From Methanolobus tindarius DSM 2278 (GTDB taxonomy: Archaea; Halobacteriota; Methanosarcinia; Methanosarcinales; Methanosarcinaceae): a stretch of DNA of 64,000 nucleotides. Position 1 is the first letter of the stretch. The number at the start of each line of letters is the position of its first letter. Shown here one piece after another: positions 1-11,100 of the stretch. A program made the translations under genes and the position numbers. The stretch is taken from assembly GCF_000504205.1 (NCBI RefSeq), contig NZ_AZAJ01000001.1, positions 434,001 to 498,000 of the forward strand, given 5' to 3'. The notes under the pieces were generated by a model. The model was given only the letters and a program-made list of their open reading frames with translations, was not told the origin of the DNA and did no database searches.

Positions 1-921
1 AGCAGTCACAAGATCCTGTACTGCAAGCCCGGTGGAATCAAATATTGTAATATTATCGTCAGACAGGCGACCTTTTTTAACACCTGCGACAATTTCTCCA
101 AGTTCTGCATGGATGTCTGATTCTGAGATTACTCCCTGCGACAGTGGCACATTCACCTCTCCGGAATGTGATGCCTGTACGATATCATCTACAATTATCC
201 TTGCCTTTTTCATGATAGAGGACTCCAGTTCCTGTTTACCCACAGCATCAGCACCGATGGCATTAATATGTGTGCCTTCATGTATCCATTCAGCTTTTAC
301 AACCGGCTCTCTTACAGGTGTTGTTGTAACAAGGACATCGCAGTCACATACATCCTTAATACTCTGCTTTCGCTTAAAGTCGCAGCTGACTACTTTTTTC
401 ATATCCTTTTCAAAGGAATCACAATGACCAGTATTTCTGCATGTAATCTTAACTTCCTCGATATCCATTACTTCTGACAATGCAAGCAATTGAGTTCGTG
501 CCTGACCTCCTGTGCCAACCATTCCAACCACATGGGAATCTTTACGTGCAAGATACTTTGCAGCAACTCCGCCTGCAGCACCTGTCCTCATGTCAGTTAC
601 ATGCGTTCCATCCATTATAGCAAGAGGAGCACCGGTTTCTGTGGAATTGAGGACTATGACGGCCATCACAGTTGGAAGTCCTTTTTCACGGTTATCAGGG
701 TGCACATTGACTATTTTTACACCTGCAATATCCTTTTCTTCCATAAACGATGGCATGGTACGCAGGTCTCCATTGTGATTTTCAAAATAGAGATAGGACT
801 TTGGAGGCATCTGTACCTTTTTAAGTCCATGTTCCCTGAAACCATTTTCCACAGCAGACAGGGTAAGAGGCATATCTATTACATTTTTAACATCAGACTG
901 ATCAAGCCACAGAACATCCAT
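1..921 (-). CDS. ala: Alanine dehydrogenase / ornithine cyclodeaminase family protein (3' end outside window)
   Basis: Reading the minus strand from the ATG at 921 gives 307 codons without a stop, running off the left edge, so the C-terminus is missing. The product begins MDVLWLDQSDVKNVI and matches the ornithine cyclodeaminase/mu-crystallin fold. It has the substrate-side segment with QMPPKSYLYF and LRTMPSF, the VTDMRTGAAGGVAAKYLA helix, and the Rossmann motif VGMVGTGGQARTQ. Archaeal members of this family are NAD-dependent alanine dehydrogenases (Archaeoglobus type) that interconvert alanine and pyruvate plus ammonia. Ornithine cyclodeaminase is the alternative and the fragment does not settle it. 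It is transcribed away from the unknown gene at 1044, with an AT-rich divergent region between them. Confidence 0.85.
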   Translation of the reverse strand, partial: MDVLWLDQSDVKNVIDMPLTLSAVENGFREHGLKKVQMPPKSYLYFENHNGDLRTMPSFMEEKDIAGVKIVNVHPDNREKGLPTVMAVIVLNSTETGAPLAIMDGTHVTDMRTGAAGGVAAKYLARKDSHVVGMVGTGGQARTQLLALSEVMDIEEVKITCRNTGHCDSFEKDMKKVVSCDFKRKQSIKDVCDCDVLVTTTPVREPVVKAEWIHEGTHINAIGADAVGKQELESSIMKKARIIVDDIVQASHSGEVNVPLSQGVISESDIHAELGEIVAGVKKGRLSDDNITIFDSTGLAVQDLVTA

Positions 922-1043
922 TTCTACAACACTCCTTCTATCCAAAATATATGAAATATGTTGGTACGATAGAATAAAATACTGTTCATCCTAATTTTAG
1001 TGAATATATATTATATATTATAAGAAATGTAATATAATACGTG

Positions 1044-1952
1044 ATGGAAAAGAATCCAAATGACATTTCAAGGAAAGACATTTCAGAACTTGTGAGTAAA
1101 GGAGAAAAACTACTGGAACTGCTGGAAGAAATGCCTGCGAATAACGAGCATGAATACCAGAAAAACCGGAATATTTTCACTTCTGAATATGTAAAATGGT
1201 ACGCAAAATGTCTTCCACTCATTCGGAGTATGGTACCTGACAAAGCTACCAGATTTGAAAGCCTGTATCACACTAACAAACGTACGGGAATGAACGAATA
1301 CACATACACTGTACAGGATTATATTCATGGCATCTATTTTAAGGACAGGCCAAAAAGCTATACCGATTCAATTATCACTAAAAGGTTGAAAGAACAGATG
1401 TCTATTTTGGAGACATCTGTGGCAAGAAGCAGCGATTTTACATTTGAAATGGAAAGTTTTGTCAAAATAAACCCTATAAATAGAGTGGATTCCTCTTCTA
1501 TTGTAAAACGAAATAAGTTAATAGACATCGATTTTTTCGATGAGCATTACAATTCCATACGCACGGAAATAAATAGCTGTTTTAAACAGGGTTTTTACAT
1601 GGCAAGTCTTGAACTATCAAAAAGACTCATAAACAGCCTCCTTGTAGATCTTATAAGAAGCAATTTTCCCCTTGCCGGAGAAGGACACAGATCCCTTTAT
1701 TATGATTATCTGAAAGAGGACTTCAGGGATACAAATGAATTGATAAAAGCACTTTCTGATAAAAAACAGGATTTCAATATAAACCCTGAAGCTATTGACT
1801 ATTTGATAGAACTTGTCGCTCCGATGGAACCAAAGAAAAAACCCGAATCTCATAGTTTCGGAGCTAGCCCTAAAAGAGAAAATATTCAGGCTCTTAAAAT
1901 TGAGGAAACTATGGAACTTATAATCGAAATTATTGATTTTATCAAGAAATAA
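1044..1952 (+). CDS. Unknown protein, possible C-terminal HEPN-like helical region
   Basis: I do not recognise a full-length family for this roughly 302-residue soluble, charged protein. GTG at 1041 is immediately followed by ATG at 1044, which I take as the start. A long TATA-like run (about 1001-1020) lies only about 25-40 bases upstream and no Shine-Dalgarno is evident, so the mRNA may be leaderless. The segment around residues 180-215 (CFKQGFYMASLELSKRLINS) resembles the helix pair of HEPN/DUF4145-type proteins, which bind nucleotides or RNA. This is a weak resemblance. The tail is lysine-rich. It ends 27 bases before a histidine kinase gene on the same strand, so the two may be co-transcribed. 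Confidence 0.6.
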   Translation: MEKNPNDISRKDISELVSKGEKLLELLEEMPANNEHEYQKNRNIFTSEYVKWYAKCLPLIRSMVPDKATRFESLYHTNKRTGMNEYTYTVQDYIHGIYFKDRPKSYTDSIITKRLKEQMSILETSVARSSDFTFEMESFVKINPINRVDSSSIVKRNKLIDIDFFDEHYNSIRTEINSCFKQGFYMASLELSKRLINSLLVDLIRSNFPLAGEGHRSLYYDYLKEDFRDTNELIKALSDKKQDFNINPEAIDYLIELVAPMEPKKKPESHSFGASPKRENIQALKIEETMELIIEIIDFIKK

Positions 1953-1979
1953 TTCATCCATTTTATTCCAGGAATAGTT

Positions 1980-3932
1980 ATGACAGAGGATAACTTATCG
2001 TTAATGGAACTTGAAAATGAGAATCTCGAACTTAAAAAGCGAATTAAAGAGCTGGAACTCTCTTTTGATTCTTTTAAAAAAGACAAAGAAGATGAATTAA
2101 TCAGGAAAAATGTGCTTCTTGAAGGCTTGCTTAACTCTGTACCTGAGTATGTATACCTGAAAGATGAAAACGGGAAATATATTCTTTGTAATTCAGGAGC
2201 TGCAAAATTCTTTGGAAAAACCATTGAAGAGATTATTGGAAAAACAGATTATGATATTGCCAGTAAGAAAGAAGCTGACGTATTCAGGGAAAATGATGAA
2301 AAAGTAATCAATAGCAGGAAACAAAACAGAAATGAAGAATGGATAGCTTTTACTGATGGAACAAAAAAACTCTTTGAAACTTACAAAGCCCCTTTGTATA
2401 CAGATAAAGGTGACTTTATAGGCATCATGGGAATCAGCAGGGACATTACCCTGCAAAGAAAAGAAGATGATGAACTTACCAGAGCGCATGAACAGCTTCT
2501 TTCAGTAATGGAAGCGTTTGACGACCCTGCATATGTTGCTGACCCTGTTTCATACGAACTTCTTTTTGCCAACAGGGCAATCAAAAATCAAATGGGAAAA
2601 GATATAGTAGGTAAAAAATGCTATAATATACTCCAGAACTCCGATTCTCCATGCTCTTTTTGCACAAACACCCTGATATTTGGCGAGAATATTGGAAAAA
2701 CCCACATATGGGAAACACAAAATATTAAAACCAAACGCTGGTACCGTTGTATTGATAAAGCAATTGAATGGCCCGACGGACGTATGGTACGATTTGAAGT
2801 TGCTGTTGACATACATAAAGAAAAGATTGCACAAGAAGCACTTCAGGAAAGTGAGGAAAAGTACAGAACATACATCAATACTTCACCAAATCCTATTTTT
2901 GTTCTTGACTTTAAAGGAAACTTTATAGATGTGAATCCGGCAGCCTGTGAAGTAACAGGCTATTCCGGAGAAGAATTGCTTAACATGAACTATTATAATA
3001 TGTTCTCTGAAGAGCAAAGAATTCAACGTGAAAATAATTTCAAAAATCTTCAACTTAAAGGAAAGATGTCAGGTGAATACCCATACGTGAATAAGAATGG
3101 AGTTGAGTTTTACCTTTCAATAGAAGTTGTAAAAATACCTGATAATCGATTTCTTGCAATGTGCACTGATGTAACAGAAAGGAAAAAAACAGAAGAAGAA
3201 ATACTTCAGGCAAAGATTAATGCGGAAGCTTCAAACAGGACTAAGACCGAGTTCCTTGCCAATATGAGTCATGAGTTGCGTACGCCGCTAAATTCTGTGA
3301 TTGGATTTGCAGACATGATGAGAAGTCAGGTGGCAGGAGATATTAACGAAAAGCAGGCAGGATATCTGTCAAACATTTCCCAGAGTGGAAAACACCTGCT
3401 TAACATCATAAACGAGATTCTGGATATTTCAAAGATAGAATCCGGGAAAATGAAACTATATAAAGAAGATGTATTGCTTGTAGAAACCTATGCAGAAATC
3501 ATCGCCACGCTTCAGCATATTGCAAGCAGAAAAGAAATAAAACTTGATGTTTCACCCTGGCCTGAAAATGAATACGCATATGCTGACAGGGCAAAACTAA
3601 AACAGATACTCTATAACCTTGTAGGCAATGCTATCAAATTCACCAATGAAGGAGGGTCGGTGATAATAGGAACAAGAAATGATGGGAAATTTATCCACAT
3701 ATCTGTTTCAGACACTGGAATTGGAATTGCACCTGATGGGTTAGAGAGATTGTTCAAACCATTTACACAGCTTGAATCCTTTGAATCTAGAACCTATGAA
3801 GGAACAGGACTTGGCCTTGCACTTTCAAAAGAACTTGTAGAGCTACACGGCGGAAAGATTACTGCTGAAAGTGAACCTGGCAAAGGAAGCACTTTTATTT
3901 TTACATTGCCATCTGCAAAAACAGCGGATTAA
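1980..3932 (+). CDS. Soluble PAS-domain sensor histidine kinase
   Basis: This 650-residue kinase has no membrane segment. An N-terminal coiled coil (about 5-40) is followed by three PAS domains (about 45-160, 165-285, 290-405), a HisKA dimerisation domain with H-box NMSHELRTPLNSVIGF (phospho-acceptor His about 431), and a HATPase_c domain with N-box around 545 (LVGNAIKF) and glycine box GTGLGLAL around 608. It should autophosphorylate in response to a cytoplasmic ligand or redox cue. The second PAS contains CYNILQNSDSPCSFC, a cysteine pattern echoed in other kinases of this window. No receiver is attached. It is probably co-transcribed with the unknown protein ending at 1952. Confidence 0.9.
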   Translation: MTEDNLSLMELENENLELKKRIKELELSFDSFKKDKEDELIRKNVLLEGLLNSVPEYVYLKDENGKYILCNSGAAKFFGKTIEEIIGKTDYDIASKKEADVFRENDEKVINSRKQNRNEEWIAFTDGTKKLFETYKAPLYTDKGDFIGIMGISRDITLQRKEDDELTRAHEQLLSVMEAFDDPAYVADPVSYELLFANRAIKNQMGKDIVGKKCYNILQNSDSPCSFCTNTLIFGENIGKTHIWETQNIKTKRWYRCIDKAIEWPDGRMVRFEVAVDIHKEKIAQEALQESEEKYRTYINTSPNPIFVLDFKGNFIDVNPAACEVTGYSGEELLNMNYYNMFSEEQRIQRENNFKNLQLKGKMSGEYPYVNKNGVEFYLSIEVVKIPDNRFLAMCTDVTERKKTEEEILQAKINAEASNRTKTEFLANMSHELRTPLNSVIGFADMMRSQVAGDINEKQAGYLSNISQSGKHLLNIINEILDISKIESGKMKLYKEDVLLVETYAEIIATLQHIASRKEIKLDVSPWPENEYAYADRAKLKQILYNLVGNAIKFTNEGGSVIIGTRNDGKFIHISVSDTGIGIAPDGLERLFKPFTQLESFESRTYEGTGLGLALSKELVELHGGKITAESEPGKGSTFIFTLPSAKTAD

Positions 3933-4055
3933 TCATAAATATTTATAAACTTTTTTAAGCTCTTTGAAGCTTACATTAAGTTCAAACTGATTCGAAGTTT
4001 AAGTAAATGTTTTATCTGTTTAGATTCATTAGACTTATGGGGGCGTGAGGAGTCT

Positions 4056-4532
4056 ATGAAAAATAACAACACATTTGTAGGTATATTAGTACTGTTAACA
4101 ATCATACTGGTTACTATTGCCACTTTTACACTGGGATGTGCCGAACCACCGGAAATCCCTGACAATGAGTCAGTTCTTACTGAAGAAAACAGCAGTGAGT
4201 ACATTTACGGGGATGCAACCGTAGAAAACATACAGATATTGATACTTGAATCATTTCCTGTCCAGGTGCATGTGACTGCAACAGGATACCTGCCTGATGG
4301 ATGCACATCCATAAATGAGAAAACAGTCTCATATGATGAAGAAACAAAGAGTTTTACAGTTGAAATAACAACCATAAGACCGGCAGATGAAATGTGCACT
4401 GAAGCACTTGTTCCATTTGAAGAAACAATTGCTCTTGAGGTGTACGGTCTGGAAAAGGGTACCTATACAGTGGATGTAAATGGAATTACCGATGAATTCG
4501 AACTTCAGATGGATAATATTCCACAGGAATGA
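4056..4532 (+). CDS. Predicted small secreted lipoprotein
   Basis: The 158-residue product has a hydrophobic signal (residues 7-27) ending in a lipobox-like TLGC/AEPP, so Cys28 may be lipid-anchored outside the membrane. The mature part contains a single compact domain with LPDGCTSINE, TTIRPADEMCTEALVPFEE and a closing GTYTVDVNG strand. This pattern recurs in small secreted bacterial and archaeal proteins of unknown function. The two cysteines (in DGC and EMC) could form a disulfide. The start is supported by GAGGAG just upstream (about 4046-4051), and a TATA-like AATATTTATAAAC lies near 3942-3955. It converges with the hybrid kinase gene ending at 4543. Confidence 0.7.
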   Translation: MKNNNTFVGILVLLTIILVTIATFTLGCAEPPEIPDNESVLTEENSSEYIYGDATVENIQILILESFPVQVHVTATGYLPDGCTSINEKTVSYDEETKSFTVEITTIRPADEMCTEALVPFEETIALEVYGLEKGTYTVDVNGITDEFELQMDNIPQE

Positions 4533-4550
4533 GTACTTCAGCTCATTCCT
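4525..4550. terminator. Bidirectional hairpin between convergent genes
   Basis: A perfect 9-bp stem (AGGAATGAG at 4525-4533, CTCATTCCT at 4542-4550) with an 8-base loop is followed by TTTTC on the plus strand. It overlaps the stop region of the lipoprotein gene and ends within the last codons of the convergent hybrid kinase. Placement suggests a shared transcription end. Function is inferred. Confidence 0.5.
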
Positions 4551-7500
4551 TTTCTGCCTTTGATGAAAGATTTTCCACATTCCTGATGCAAGAAAGAAGA
4601 TCCTGCTTTTTGAATATTCCTTTCTGCATTATAAAAGACACATTCTTATCAAGTTCGTCTTTCTCATGAACATCAAGATCCTTTGCAGTACAGACTATTA
4701 TAGGAATATCAATGGTACTTGGATGCTTCTTTAATTCTTTGATAACATCAAAACCATCTATTACCGGCATCATGAGATCAAGTATAATAACATCAGGAGA
4801 GGATTTAAGCGCCTTTTCAATACCTTCTTTGCCGCTTGAAGCCACAATCACGTTGTAGCCTTCCGTTGAAAGCATGGAATCCATGAGTTCCAGCACAGAA
4901 GGTTCATCGTCTATGGCAAGTACATTCACCTTTTCAAATGACTTAAGTGTCTTTAGTCTGTCAAGTGATGAAAGAAGTCCTTCCCTGTCAATTGGTTTTA
5001 CGAAATAATCAAAGGCTCCCCATATCACACCCAGATCCCTTTCATCCACTATGGAAACAATAACGACTGGAATATCCTCGGTTCCTTTTTCTTTTTTAAG
5101 ATTCCTGAGAACATCCCATCCATCCATTTCAGGCATCATTATATCAAGGGTGATTGCGAAAGGATGAAGTTCCTTTGCAAGTTCAAGAGCCTCTTTTCCA
5201 TTATCTGCAAAACTGACATTGTAACCTGCATCCCTTAATGTAAAAGAAAGAATTTCCTGAGATTTTTTATCATCTTCAACCACAAGAATGAGTGGACGAT
5301 AGTTATCTTCATTTTCAATACTTTTGATTCCAGATGTTATTGGACAGACTGCCCCACTTACCTCATACTCTTCAGTAGTTTCACCATTGGATTCAGAGAC
5401 ACAGACAGGAGAACTTGCATCAAAATCAATCGGTATCTCAAAGATGAAAGAAGAACCAGAACCTATCTCACTCTCAACCCATATATTTCCATGATGCTGT
5501 TCTATGAAATTTTTAACAAGGACAAGACCAAGTCCCGTACCCTCATAAACCCTGCAGCTTGATGAATCTATCTGGGTGAATGCCTTGAAGAGTTTTTCCT
5601 GATTCTCTTTTGATATACCTATTCCATTATCCTTTATTTCGACACGTACACAATCACCCTGCAAAGTTACGTAGATAAAAACAGAGCCTTCGTTGTCTGT
5701 AAACTTGATAGCATTACTCAAAAGATTATAGATAATCTGTTTGAATTTTCCTTTGTCTGCATTTATTGTAATTGCATCAGGAACCATGTTGATTTCAAGA
5801 TTGATATCCTTTTTATGAGCCAGTGGAGAAATAATTGATTTAATCTCATCCAGTGAATCACCTATTTCGAATTTTTCCGGATGAAGTGTCATCTTTCCGG
5901 CTTCAATCTTGGAAAGATCAAGAATATCATTGATAAGACTGAGCAAATGCCTTCCACTCTTGGATATATTGCCAACATAGCGTTGTTGTTTATTATTAAG
6001 AGAACCAAACGTTTCTTCTGCCAATATATCTGCAAATCCAATAACTGAATTTAGAGGAGTACGCAGCTCATGGCTCATATTAGCAAGGAACTCGCTCTTG
6101 GTACGGCTTGCTTCTTCAGCTGTTTTTTTTGCAGCCAGCAGGGCTGCTTCAGCTTCTTTCCTTTCAGATATATCCACTAGAACACCGGCAATATGAAGTG
6201 GCTCTCCTTCCTCAGAATACTCAACGACCTTACCTTTGTTGGAGACCCATCTATATTTGCCATCCTTTCCACGTATGCGATATTCACATTCAGCCACATC
6301 GGTTGTTTTATTAATAATATTTTCAATTGCTGATGCTGCACATCCCAGATCAGCAGAATGAATTTGCTGTTTCATCCAGTCAAAACTACTACCTATCTCT
6401 TCCTCATCAAATCCAATTATGTCTGCATATCTTTTGTTAAAAATAAGATAATCTTCCTTAAGGTTTACATCCCATGAACCCTCATTGCTGCCTTCAAGAA
6501 CTCTTTTAAGGTGCTGTTCACTTTCCCGGAGAGACTTTTCCATATATCTCCTTTTAAGCACCATTGCCATGAGTGTTGAGTACATATTCAGGGTATCAAA
6601 ATCATCATCATGCCACTGCCGTGTTCCTTCAACTTCATCCAGACCTACAAATCCTATAAGTTTGCCTTCTGTGAATACCGGGAGAACAAGAACTGATTTT
6701 ATGTCCTGCATCTCAAGTATTTCTTTTTCAGCAGAAGCTTCGGGAGGTAATGATGAAATATCATTTATGTTTATCATTTCATCATTCTTCAGCCTGGACA
6801 TCCACCATGGGAACATATCAGCGGGTAAATCCTGTAATTCATCTTTCTGGGCTTCTATACCTTCTGAACACCATTCATGAGTATTGCTCATTGTTCCATC
6901 ATTTTCATTGAAAACAAAAAGGTAGACACGATTTGCTCCGCAAAGAGTTCCAATTTCCATCAAAGATATGTCTATTGCCACATCAACATCCCCGGGATAT
7001 GTGAACATTGAAGAAACAGTAAGCATTGTCTTTTCAATGGAATGTTTTCTTTTCAGTAGCTCTTCAGCTTCATTCTTGGAAACGATTTCATTTTGAAGCT
7101 TGGAATTCAGGTTATTAACATAGAACACACTTGCAGTTGCAATTATAAGCAAAAACAGTACACCTGCCAGGAAATATTTCATTCTATCAAGTGTTGCCAT
7201 AAGGTCTATTTGACCCTGATAAGGGCCTTCATTTATTTCCCTCAGGCACTGAAGTACTGAACTGTAATCCTGTGGCACTGTCCAGCCGGCAACATCACCG
7301 ATCTTGCTGTCAGGCGAGATGGAAGAAGGCATGCTGAGTAATGAAACAGAAACTCTTTCTGAAATCGATTTTGACGTATGGGGACATTTTGCAATTACCC
7401 ATCCAGGATACAGTCTTGTGCTTACTAAAAAAGGATAATCATCATAATTCTGCGGGTGAACAACTTTGAGCTCATCAAAATCAATTTTATCTTCCATGTA

Positions 7501-8154
7501 CATTCTTTCAAGAATACCGGAAGGAACTATCCCTACATCATAATCCCCATTTAATACTGAATAAACTATTTCCTCCGGGTTATTATTAAAGTCTAAAGAT
7601 GCAAAATCATTTTCCGGAAAAATACGATGTTCTGTAAATTCCCTTTTTGCAAGCCACCATCCTTCTTTGGAAGGAGTTTCTACCACAAGAAAAGAAAGCC
7701 CTGTGGTGTCAGGCAAATTTTCAATATCTTCCCGATCATTCTCAGTAATAATTACACTACCCAGAAAAGATGTTAAGTCCTGTACCACATAATCCGGTGG
7801 CAGATATGCAACGGTTTCCATAGTTGCAATATTACTAATTCCATTAGAATACTCAAGAGTAACATATGTTGCCGGATCAACAATTACAAAATCAATTTCA
7901 TCAGATGAAATTCCTTCCTGCATGGAATCAAAATCCATAGGAACCACATTGAATGTGAACTCCGGCATTTCAGATGACAGGTATGCATCAGTGCCATTAA
8001 GTCTTGCAAAAGGCTTGACATGTAACTCGTCTGACAGCACAGCAATAGTGATTGTATCTTCTTCAGCTAAAACTCCCGGACTAATAGTAGTCAAAAGTAT
8101 GATAGATAAGAAAATGGAAAATGAAATCAGTTTTTTCAACTTTTTCAAGTTCAT
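4543..8154 (-). CDS. Hybrid histidine kinase with PhnD-like extracytoplasmic sensor and two receiver domains
   Basis: About 1203 residues. The order is: signal/TM1 (5-28); an extracytoplasmic region (about 30-290) resembling phosphonate/ABC solute-binding (PhnD-like) domains; TM2 (about 333-355); GAF (about 375-540); PAS (about 560-680); HisKA with NMSHELRTPLNSVIGF (His about 695); HATPase_c with GTGLGLVLV; and two receivers (phospho-acceptor Asp about 1004 in LDIMMPEMDG and about 1126 in LDLMMPVIDG). The ATG at 8154 is chosen because GGGAGG lies 9 bases upstream. A GTG at 8160 would overlap the upstream stop codon but sits too close to that site. It is the last gene of a likely three-gene operon with the kinase and lone receiver upstream. 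Ligand is unknown. Confidence 0.88.
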   Translation of the reverse strand: MNLKKLKKLISFSIFLSIILLTTISPGVLAEEDTITIAVLSDELHVKPFARLNGTDAYLSSEMPEFTFNVVPMDFDSMQEGISSDEIDFVIVDPATYVTLEYSNGISNIATMETVAYLPPDYVVQDLTSFLGSVIITENDREDIENLPDTTGLSFLVVETPSKEGWWLAKREFTEHRIFPENDFASLDFNNNPEEIVYSVLNGDYDVGIVPSGILERMYMEDKIDFDELKVVHPQNYDDYPFLVSTRLYPGWVIAKCPHTSKSISERVSVSLLSMPSSISPDSKIGDVAGWTVPQDYSSVLQCLREINEGPYQGQIDLMATLDRMKYFLAGVLFLLIIATASVFYVNNLNSKLQNEIVSKNEAEELLKRKHSIEKTMLTVSSMFTYPGDVDVAIDISLMEIGTLCGANRVYLFVFNENDGTMSNTHEWCSEGIEAQKDELQDLPADMFPWWMSRLKNDEMININDISSLPPEASAEKEILEMQDIKSVLVLPVFTEGKLIGFVGLDEVEGTRQWHDDDFDTLNMYSTLMAMVLKRRYMEKSLRESEQHLKRVLEGSNEGSWDVNLKEDYLIFNKRYADIIGFDEEEIGSSFDWMKQQIHSADLGCAASAIENIINKTTDVAECEYRIRGKDGKYRWVSNKGKVVEYSEEGEPLHIAGVLVDISERKEAEAALLAAKKTAEEASRTKSEFLANMSHELRTPLNSVIGFADILAEETFGSLNNKQQRYVGNISKSGRHLLSLINDILDLSKIEAGKMTLHPEKFEIGDSLDEIKSIISPLAHKKDINLEINMVPDAITINADKGKFKQIIYNLLSNAIKFTDNEGSVFIYVTLQGDCVRVEIKDNGIGISKENQEKLFKAFTQIDSSSCRVYEGTGLGLVLVKNFIEQHHGNIWVESEIGSGSSFIFEIPIDFDASSPVCVSESNGETTEEYEVSGAVCPITSGIKSIENEDNYRPLILVVEDDKKSQEILSFTLRDAGYNVSFADNGKEALELAKELHPFAITLDIMMPEMDGWDVLRNLKKEKGTEDIPVVIVSIVDERDLGVIWGAFDYFVKPIDREGLLSSLDRLKTLKSFEKVNVLAIDDEPSVLELMDSMLSTEGYNVIVASSGKEGIEKALKSSPDVIILDLMMPVIDGFDVIKELKKHPSTIDIPIIVCTAKDLDVHEKDELDKNVSFIMQKGIFKKQDLLSCIRNVENLSSKAEKE

Positions 8155-8156
8155 CT

Positions 8157-11100
8157 TCACATTCCTCCCTTACAAGAACCAGAAGAGTTAGCTTCACCGG
8201 ATGGCTTTTCAAGTTTTCCAAGAATACCAAGAAGATCCTCTTTTGAGAATGCACCCTTTTGAAGTATGGTAAAAGCATTGTTGTTAAGATAGTCCGCTTC
8301 ATCAGATTCTATATCCTTAGCAGTGCACACGATCAATGGTATATTTATTGTCCTTGAATCAGATTTTAATGTTGATATCACATCAAAACCGTTTACATCA
8401 GGCATCATCAAATCAACTATCAGGACATCTGGATGAGTTTCAAATGCCTTGTTGATACCTTCCTGACCACCACCGGCAGTAATCACATCATATCCGAATG
8501 AACGTATCATCTCGGAAAGCATTTCAACCACCATTGGATCATCATCGATAACCAGAGCCTTAAACGATGTTTTTCCGGACTTTGTAACAAGATCAGAAAG
8601 AAGTCCCAGCAAGCGGTCAGAATCGACAGGTTTTGTCAGGTGATCCACAATACCAACAATCATGCCGATATCCTTTTCACCAAGTGATGAAAGAACCACC
8701 ACTGGAATTGAAGACGTGCAATCGTCTTTTTTCAGGTTTTCCAGTATTTCGGTACCATCCATACCAGGGAGATTCAGATCAAGAGTGATGGCAAAAGGAT
8801 GTACTTCTTTTGCAATTTCAAGTGCTTCTGCACCATCTTCTGCCAGAATTAACCTGAAACCTGCATCATTTAGCATAAAACTCAGAAGTTCTCTGGAATT
8901 CGGATCATCTTCCACCACAAGGATAAGTGGTTCCGAGCCATCTGAATTTTCCGGTTCAAGAATTACCAGATCATCTGCCGAACTTATTGTTGACGTTTGG
9001 ACGATATCTTCTGAGTTCTCATCTGTAATCAATCTGGCATTTAGATCTTTTTCTTTGAGATTCAGAGGTACTTCAATATAGAATGTCGAACCTTTGCCCT
9101 GCTCACTTTCAACATCAATTGTACCACCATGAAGTTTAAGAAGGTTCTTTACAAGAGCAAGGCCAAGACCTGTACCCTCAAACTTCCGTGTACTTGCCGA
9201 GTCAAGTTGTACAAATGGATGGAAGAGTTTTTCCTGGTCATCACTGGATATACCAATACCGTTATCTTTGACACTCAGCAAAAGTATCTGGTCTTTCATT
9301 GAAATATCTACATGAACTTTACCATTATCAGGAGTAAATTTTATTGCATTGCCAATTATATTGTACATTATTTGTTTCAGTTTGCTCCTGTCGGCGTTTA
9401 TGAAAATACTCCTGGGTCTCATGTTGAATTCAAGATTAATATTTTTCTTTGATGAGAGTGGTTTCATCATTAGATGGATATCAGATACCAGATCAGAAAA
9501 ATCAAATATTTCATAGAAAAGTTCCATCTTTCCTGCTTCTATTTTTGAAATATCCAGAATATCATTAATCAGATTCAACAGGTGTTTTCCACTATGGGAT
9601 ATGTTTGCCATAAACCTGCCTTGCTTGTCATTAAGTTCTCCAAAACTTCCGTCAAGCAACAGATCAGAGAAGCCTATGACTGAATTCAGGGGAGTGCGCA
9701 GCTCATGGCTCATGGTTGCGAGAAATTCGCTCTTAGTCCTGTTTGCAGCCTCTGCGTTAATCTTTGCATCAATCAGCTCATTTTCAGTTTTCTTTATGTC
9801 GGTAATATCTATGAAACTTTCAATGAAGAGTTCACGGCCAGATAGATTAACAATTTCCACAGATTTCAGAATAGGGACTTTTGTACCATCTGAACGTATA
9901 ATCACACGTTCTGATGTGTCAATGGACTGACCAAGATCAGTAATCGGACAACTACCAATTTGACTGGGACAAATGAATTTATGACACAGACTGCCTATCA
10001 GGTCTTCTTTTTTATGCTGAACTATTTCCAGAGCAGTGATGTTAACATCTACTATCTCATGAGTATTGGCATCGATGACAACTACTCCACAATTTATATT
10101 GTCTATAATAAGACTCATCCTTTCCTGATTTTCATGTTCCAGTCTTTCTATTTCTTTTCTTTCGGTAATATCACGAATGATAAGCTGGACTATCAAGTCT
10201 TTTTTATCCACAAGAGTAGCACTTACTTCAGCATCTATCTGTTCTCCATTTGCTTTTTTTATCTGAATCTCAGCTTTACTGAAGTTATATTTTATTGAAT
10301 CCCTTATAATTGTATGTAGCAATTCCAGCTGGTCATTATTTACCAGATCATTTAATTCTATGCCAACAATGGCATGATCTGTTACACATGCAAAAGTGCA
10401 CGCTTTTTCATTAAGATCCTGAATCATTCCATCTTTCACGATAAAAATTGCATCATTGGAATGTTCAAAGAGTAACCTGAACCTGCGTTCTTTATCGCGA
10501 AGAAGATCTTCGGATTTCTTGCTCTCAGTAATGTCCCTGAAACTAAGAATTCGGCCAATGACTTTGTCTTTTCCAAATAAGGGGAATGTAGAAACTTCAA
10601 AATAAGTATCATTGGTGAATTGTACAATAACAACATTCGTTACTGCAGTCATGTGATATTTTTGCAGCATGGAAAACAGATGATCATAATTGACAATTCT
10701 GTCTTTAAGATGATTAAATAGCTTAAGGCCATCTTTCTCAGCAAGTGTGTGTTCCGGAATATCCCATAGTTCAATAAACTTAGATTTGAAATGAGTCATT
10801 TTGTAGTTTTCATCTATGACAATGACACCTTCAGAAACAGATTCTATAATTGAAGAAAGAAGACTTTCTCTTGCATTGAGAGTTTCAGCCAGATTATCTA
10901 TGCTTGAAGCAAGTGATGATATTTCATCATTTCCCGGAATATCTGTACTTTCATAAGATGACAGATCAGTCTCTGCTGAATCTACATTGTTCTTTAGGAT
11001 GATTAAACGGGAAAGGATGCCATTTTCCAGAAACACAGTTCCCGCTGTTCCATAAAGAATACCTGCAAAAATGATTGCATAAAGAAGATAAGCAAATGTG

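Noticed and set aside
32-954. Plus-strand frames in the first kilobase
   Set aside because: The minus strand is open across the entire region with a clear dehydrogenase-family sequence.
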